Below are positions 59,785 to 64,000 of a stretch of DNA of 64,000 nt, piece after piece. The notes under the pieces were generated by a model, which worked only from the letters and a program-made list of their open reading frames with translations, was not told the origin of the DNA and did no database searches. Position 1 is the stretch's first letter. Every line of letters begins with the position of its first letter. This DNA is from Taxawa tesnikishii (nom. ined.) (taxonomy: Eukaryota > Ascomycota > Dothideomycetes > Dothideales). The stretch lies in assembly GCA_030247885.1 (NCBI GenBank), contig JAPDRO010000001.1:2666001-2730000 (forward strand). Reading direction: 5' to 3'. Made by a program: the position numbers and the translations under genes.

Positions 59785-60830
59785 GACGCTGCTCGTCCAG
59801 GAGTTCAGTTTCACACTGATGCGGGTGTGAACGCGCAGAACGAGACGACTTCCCAGTGGAAGCCATGACGGTCATGACGACTTGACGTTTTGGAGGATAT
59901 TGATGATACCATTACACTGCCTGGCAGACTGTACTTTTAGCCAATTGGAACGAACAGCCTTTAGTAAGGTAACTTTACCCTACCGGCAAGATTCGTTCAT
60001 AACGCCTCTTCCTGAAGTTTGAAACGTGCTCTCAAAGGATGCTCGCTCGACCTGATGGACGACTACTGCGAGGTGATGCCGTTTCTGGCACGTTCGCATG
60101 TAAGAACCTTTATATGGATGCTGCAAGTATATGCGGACCGTAGCGTTGACTAGCAGCTGAACATGACCACACCCGTTCTCTCCTTTCATGAATCGCAGCC
60201 TCTTTTATGAGCGTGTATCGCAATTCAGAAGCATTTCTGCTATCAGGTGTTGGATTCGCATCTACACCAATTCCTAATGTATATTATGTGTCCGTCTTGC
60301 ATCGGACCCGTACTTTCTAGGCTATAATGGGGTTTCAAAGAGGTGGTGTCTTCGATGTAACATTTGTCTGTCTAAATATGGAGTAGGACGGTAGTTTCAC
60401 GTGTGAGAGGGTATTTAGTTCATCTTGCGTGCTGCCCGCCTTGCAAGGAGAGCAACGACGGCTCGCTTGTACTTCCCCGTTACGGGCGTCTCAGCCGGTG
60501 TGGGTTACGGTTCAGTCCCTTTCGGAACTGCTCAAGTCTTTCCCACCGTGGCAATGCGGTTTCCCGACGGATGTGTGGTCTATCATGCTCGATCTGTTGC
60601 CTGTGCTCGTTTGCAGAAGCGCTGGGAGAAGCGAGCGATGTCGGTCCCTGTCCCTTGCAGCGGGATGTTCGTCACAGCGATACTCATAAAAAGTGGGATG
60701 AAGACTCATATCAAGACTCATACCCCGCCAAAACCCATACAACAACCCTCCCCCTTGTCTTCTCAATTGTTCAGTTAGATTCGATTCGGCGCACGCATAT
60801 TTGTCCTGAGTCAGACTCAATTCCTTCACC
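59785..60830. other. intergenic with LYS1 promoter, 1.05 kb
   Basis: Between two genes in the same direction. Apart from the TGAGTCA element near the LYS1 start and two nearby AGACTCAT half-matches (60,702-60,723), nothing is recognised. Confidence 0.5.
60807..60813 (+). promoter_or_regulatory. Gcn4/CpcA-type site (TGAGTCA) upstream of LYS1
   Basis: TGAGTCA is the consensus of fungal cross-pathway control factors. It lies 17 bp before the LYS1 start codon, close enough that it may sit in the leader rather than the promoter, so its use is uncertain. Confidence 0.4.
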
Positions 60831-62131
60831 ATGTCCTTTCCTACTCTCCATCTCCGTGCTGAGGTATGCTTCAGTTCCACTCAGCGCGTACTCGACTTTC
60901 CTTCGCGAACACCAACTGACAGCTCTACAGACCAAGCCTCTCGAGCACCGTACCGCCCTCACACCCTCCACCACTAAGGCTCTCCTCGAGGCTGGCTACC
61001 CCGTCAATGTCGAGCGCAGCAGCCAGAATATCTTTGACGACGCCGATTACGAAAAGATTGGCGCAACTTTGGTACCCGAGGGTTCCTGGCCTGACGTCCC
61101 AGCCGATCACATCATCATTGGCCTGAAGGAACTGCCAGAAGAGTCGTTCCCACTCAAGCACACGCACGTACAATTCGCCCACTGCTACAAGGGCCAGGGT
61201 GGATGGCAAGACGTACTATCTCGCTTCCCACGTGGTGGCGGAGTTTTGTATGACTTGGAGTTCCTGCAAGACGAGACTGGACGAAGAGTAGCTGCTTTTG
61301 GATTTCACGCTGGTTTCGCGGGCGCCGCGCTCGCGGTCAAGACGTGGGCGCACCAGCTGGCTACGGGTAAGAGTGATGGGCTGCCGGGAGTCAAGCCGTA
61401 TGCGCGTGAGGAGCTACTGGTCGACGATGTGAAGAAGAGTCTGCAGGAGGGTGAGAAGAAGGCAGGAAAGACGCCGAGGTGTTTCGTCATGGGCGCGTTG
61501 GGACGGTGTGGAAGGGGCGCTGTGGATCTGCTGCAGAAGGCGGGCATTCCGGACGAGAACATCGTCAAGTGGGATATCCAAGAGACGTCGAAGAAGCAGG
61601 GTCCTTACCCTGAGATTCTTGAATCGGATGTGAGTAACCACTCTTCGCAGTATCTGGGCCGGATGATGTTCTCTGGTAGACCCCTTCCATGCTACGCACA
61701 GCAAGCTAACACAACCGTGTCAGATCTTCGTCAATTGCATCTACCTCTCGGATCCCATCCCACCATTCATCGAGCCCTCGCATCTGAACTCCGAATCCCG
61801 TGTCCTGAGCGTCGTCTGCGACGTCTCGTGCGACACCACAAACCCACACAACCCCATCCCGATCTACAGCATCAACACGACCTTTGAGAAGCCCACCGTC
61901 CCCGTCGACATCAAGACCGGTCCTCCACTCAGCGTCATATCCATCGACCACCTGCCTTCCCTGATGCCGCGCGAGGCCAGCGAGGCCTTCAGCAACGCTC
62001 TGCTGCCGCATTTGCTCAAGCTCCAGGAGAGGCATTCGACGAGCGTGTGGATCGGCGCCGAGAGGCTGTTCAACGAGAAGGTGGCCACACTGCCTGCGGA
62101 AATGCAGAAGCGCGAGACGCAATCTGGATAG
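60831..62131 (+). CDS. LYS1: saccharopine dehydrogenase (NAD+, L-lysine-forming)
   Basis: Last step of the fungal alpha-aminoadipate pathway: saccharopine to lysine plus 2-oxoglutarate. Three exons (60831-60863, 60931-61629, 61724-62131) give 379 residues, close to the 373 of yeast Lys1. Exon 1 is tiny (MSFPTLHLRAE) and joins to TKPLEHRTALTPSTTKALLE, reproducing the conserved start. Family motifs include HIIIGLKELPEESFPL, HVQFAHCYKGQGGWQDVL (with the active-site Lys and His), LYDLEFLQDETGRRVAAFGF, the NAD-binding GALGRCGRGAVDLL, CDTTNPHNPIPIY and VISIDHLPSLMPREASEAFS. Yeast Lys1 is peroxisomal through a C-terminal SRL; this protein ends in ETQSG, so no such signal is seen. Confidence 0.97.
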
Positions 62132-63182
62132 GAACATGTTCTGTATGACAAAATAGACCATATGAAGATAACGCGTTTGTTTCTCGCCACCGGTGTTTCC
62201 CCGCTTGGATCGGTCCTTCGTGGCATTGCCGACATGTGGATGAAGGTGTGTCTGTAGTGGTGATTCTGCGAGTGCTAAAGTTCGCGCGGATAGGAGTGGT
62301 AGTGGATGTTAGTCTTCGCGTAGGATCTGTAAGCGGAGGCCTTTGCAATGTGGTTTCCAATGACACGGAACTAACCTATGCTTTTTACCCATCCTGAGGC
62401 CTCATTCGAAGCGCGTCTAATCCGGAAACTTGCAAGAATCCCCAAATCCGCAGACTGCAGTGTTGCAGCGATCAGACATCCTGGAACATGACTTCACTTG
62501 GACGGTTCCTGACTATCATCCAATATATCATGCCTTGCTGCACTATTTTTGCGCTCGTCATCTCCCTAGGCTTCCTCCTCGTCACCATAGCTATCAGGAT
62601 ACTCGCCGGGCCATACGGGAACGAATACACTAGACATTTCAGTGACGAGAAACGGATTGGCCTCTCCACTAGCGAGAGTCCGGGTATACTAGAAAAATGC
62701 AGGAACCCGAAATGAGGCGCAATCGCAGCAACCTTCAAATACATAGCCCCAGCGGGAAGAGTCGCCGCTATTCGTCGAGCAAAATGATCGCAAAGCAGCA
62801 GCCCATCAACCCTAGGGACGTGATCTAGGACGTTGCCGTTCTGTGGCCCCGCTGATTCGGAACAGACAACAAGGTTGATGATGCGGAGGAGGTCGGCGCA
62901 GACGGTCGTGGAAAGCAAAGTACGACATGCTAGCTCCACGTACTTTTTCAATCCCTCACCCCACCCTCTCTACACTAATCGTCATGAACCAAGTGGACAG
63001 CGATTCGGCTTGTATCGAGATGCAACAGTGTAGCCGATCTGGCTGGACGCATGGTAGAGTTCCCGTAAGAGTTTCATAAACCCAACATCGTTTGTTCCCG
63101 TACACCCAACGCTCCTTTCGCCATGCCGTAGGACTCCCTTGCCCCTATTTTTTCCTCTGATGCGCCTTCATTTGTCCATGTT
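62132..63182. other. intergenic, 1.05 kb, with one doubtful small frame
   Basis: Between the LYS1 and DPM3 stop codons. It holds only the 75-codon frame listed next and a longer but poorer frame on the opposite strand. Confidence 0.5.
62488..62715 (+). CDS. possible small single-helix membrane protein (75 codons)
   Basis: Starts MTSLGRFLTIIQYIM, has one strong hydrophobic stretch (about residues 14-38, LVISLGFLLVTIAIRIL) and a polar tail ending KCRNPK. It could be a real small protein, but a minus-strand frame overlaps it completely and I recognise no family. Doubtful. Confidence 0.3.
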   Translation: MTSLGRFLTIIQYIMPCCTIFALVISLGFLLVTIAIRILAGPYGNEYTRHFSDEKRIGLSTSESPGILEKCRNPK

Positions 63183-63596
63183 TCAATCAACAGAAACACC
63201 TTTTGTCCTGAGATCCGCCCGCGCCTGCTCGATCTGCCCCATCAACTCCTTGTGCGCCTCTGGTATATCGTTGAATGTGAAGACTCCGAGACCGAGTTTG
63301 AAAAGCAAGTATGCTCCGAAGGATACTATGGCCCAGAGGGGAGCTGAGGTGTGGTTTGTCAGTTGAGGTTCGAAAAGAATTGTATCGCGAGCTTGGTAAC
63401 GAGATCGAGCGAGGTGAAAAAGACGCACAACTGGTATTATCTCATCCTGGATAGTTGCTGGAAGCGGGACGAAGCCAAAGTAGCAGGCCTGGTAGAGCTG
63501 GTGGGATGGTTAGTATGCCATAATATAGGAGCGGGGTTTTCGACGAACGGCGGTGACAAGGAGCGCTATGGAAATGGTCTGCTGGGCGCGAGTCAT
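63183..63596 (-). CDS. DPM3: dolichol-phosphate mannose synthase subunit 3
   Basis: Small ER membrane subunit that holds the catalytic Dpm1 subunit to the membrane. Three exons (63596-63549, 63497-63425, 63343-63183) give 93 residues, against 92 in human DPM3. Exon 1 (MTRAQQTISIALLVTA) and exon 2 (LYQACYFGFVPLPATIQDEI) form the first helix. Exon 3 gives the second helix (AIVSFGAYLLFKLGLGVFTF) and the diagnostic C-terminal block NDIPEAHKELMGQIEQARAD. Donors are weak (GTTCGT and GTCTTT), but the phases and family match are exact. Reading through intron 2 also stays open, giving a longer protein with an extra 28-residue loop, so the second intron is less certain. Confidence 0.88.
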
Positions 63597-64000
63597 CTTG
63601 GTGTATTTCTCGGGTTGGTACGTGTGTATAGAACCAAAAGAGTGAACAAGGAGCTGTCTTGAATGATATGGCCAGCTTTACTTCTCGTGCTGCATGAGGT
63701 GAGCTGGCTGGCAATCAGGGGTTGTGATGCCACCTGTGGCTTGTCGCGTGAGGCTGGATGTTTATATATAATGATGGTAGGCTACTCCTCGTAGAAAGTG
63801 AACAGTCGGAACTACTTCACATACACCTCACTTAAGATCCGTTTTACCTCATTCCAGCTTCACTCGGGCTTTTTCAATTTAAACGATTCCTGGAATGACA
63901 TCGTACAAGTCGAGAAATCCCTAAGCAGCGTCTGCTCATCCTGGATTTTCTACGTTGTTCTTGCCTTTTGAGAAACTATACGCAAAGAGGGCGGTATAGG
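63597..64000. other. upstream region of DPM3
   Basis: Contains TTTATATATA at 63761-63770, which read on the minus strand is a TATA-like box about 165 bp upstream of the DPM3 start. No further gene is seen before the window ends. Confidence 0.5.

Noticed and set aside
60403-61887. 494-codon plus-strand frame through LYS1
   Set aside because: It uses LYS1 exon 2 but ignores the introns. The LYS1 exons give the exact family N- and C-termini, so the extra upstream and downstream residues are read-through.

Overview
The window is nuclear DNA of a filamentous ascomycete. Evidence: short spliced introns (about 40-180 nt) with GTRNGT donors, Pezizomycotina-type proteins (PTH11-like receptor, Ish1-repeat stress protein, fungal eIF2-alpha kinase, LYC1 acetyltransferase, Arb1 RNAi factor), long pyrimidine-rich leaders and one gene every ~3 kb with no operons. 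Protein content suits Dothideomycetes, but that placement is inference. I saw no rRNA, convincing tRNA, CRISPR, virus-like element or intact transposon.

Layout. 0-9 kb: a partial trypsin-like protease homologue (-), a small conserved membrane protein (+), a Dal5-type MFS permease (+), a weak gene (-) and ER glucosidase II beta (+). 9-16 kb: a long upstream region and a large disordered protein (+). 16-28 kb: an Ish1/LEA-like stress protein (-), a four-helix membrane protein (+), an RBR ubiquitin ligase (-) and a LYC1-type acetyltransferase (+). 28-41 kb: PKC1 (+), a Gfo/Idh/MocA dehydrogenase (+), inositol polyphosphate multikinase (-), a La-motif/Arb1 protein (+) and a zeta-crystallin-like quinone reductase (+). 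41-49 kb: a decayed leucine-rich-repeat gene, an eIF2-alpha kinase (-) and a choline-type permease (-). 49-64 kb: a PTH11-like receptor (+), a membrane protein (+), a long disordered protein with C-terminal membrane helices (-), an RRM protein with a metallothionein-like tail (+), LYS1 (+) and DPM3 (-).

The genes are mostly housekeeping and signalling genes in ordinary fungal order; I found no biosynthetic cluster. Several touch shared processes: PKC1 and inositol phosphates in signalling; glucosidase II and DPM3 in ER glycoprotein synthesis; the eIF2 kinase and LYS1 (with a Gcn4/CpcA-type site) in amino-acid starvation.

Two points matter most. The RRM protein ends in two 7-cysteine metallothionein-like modules, which intron retention would remove. 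And at least five otherwise conserved genes are interrupted by frame changes that almost all sit at short homopolymers and each look like one missing base, so this part of the assembly probably carries indel errors and simple gene prediction will split these genes.
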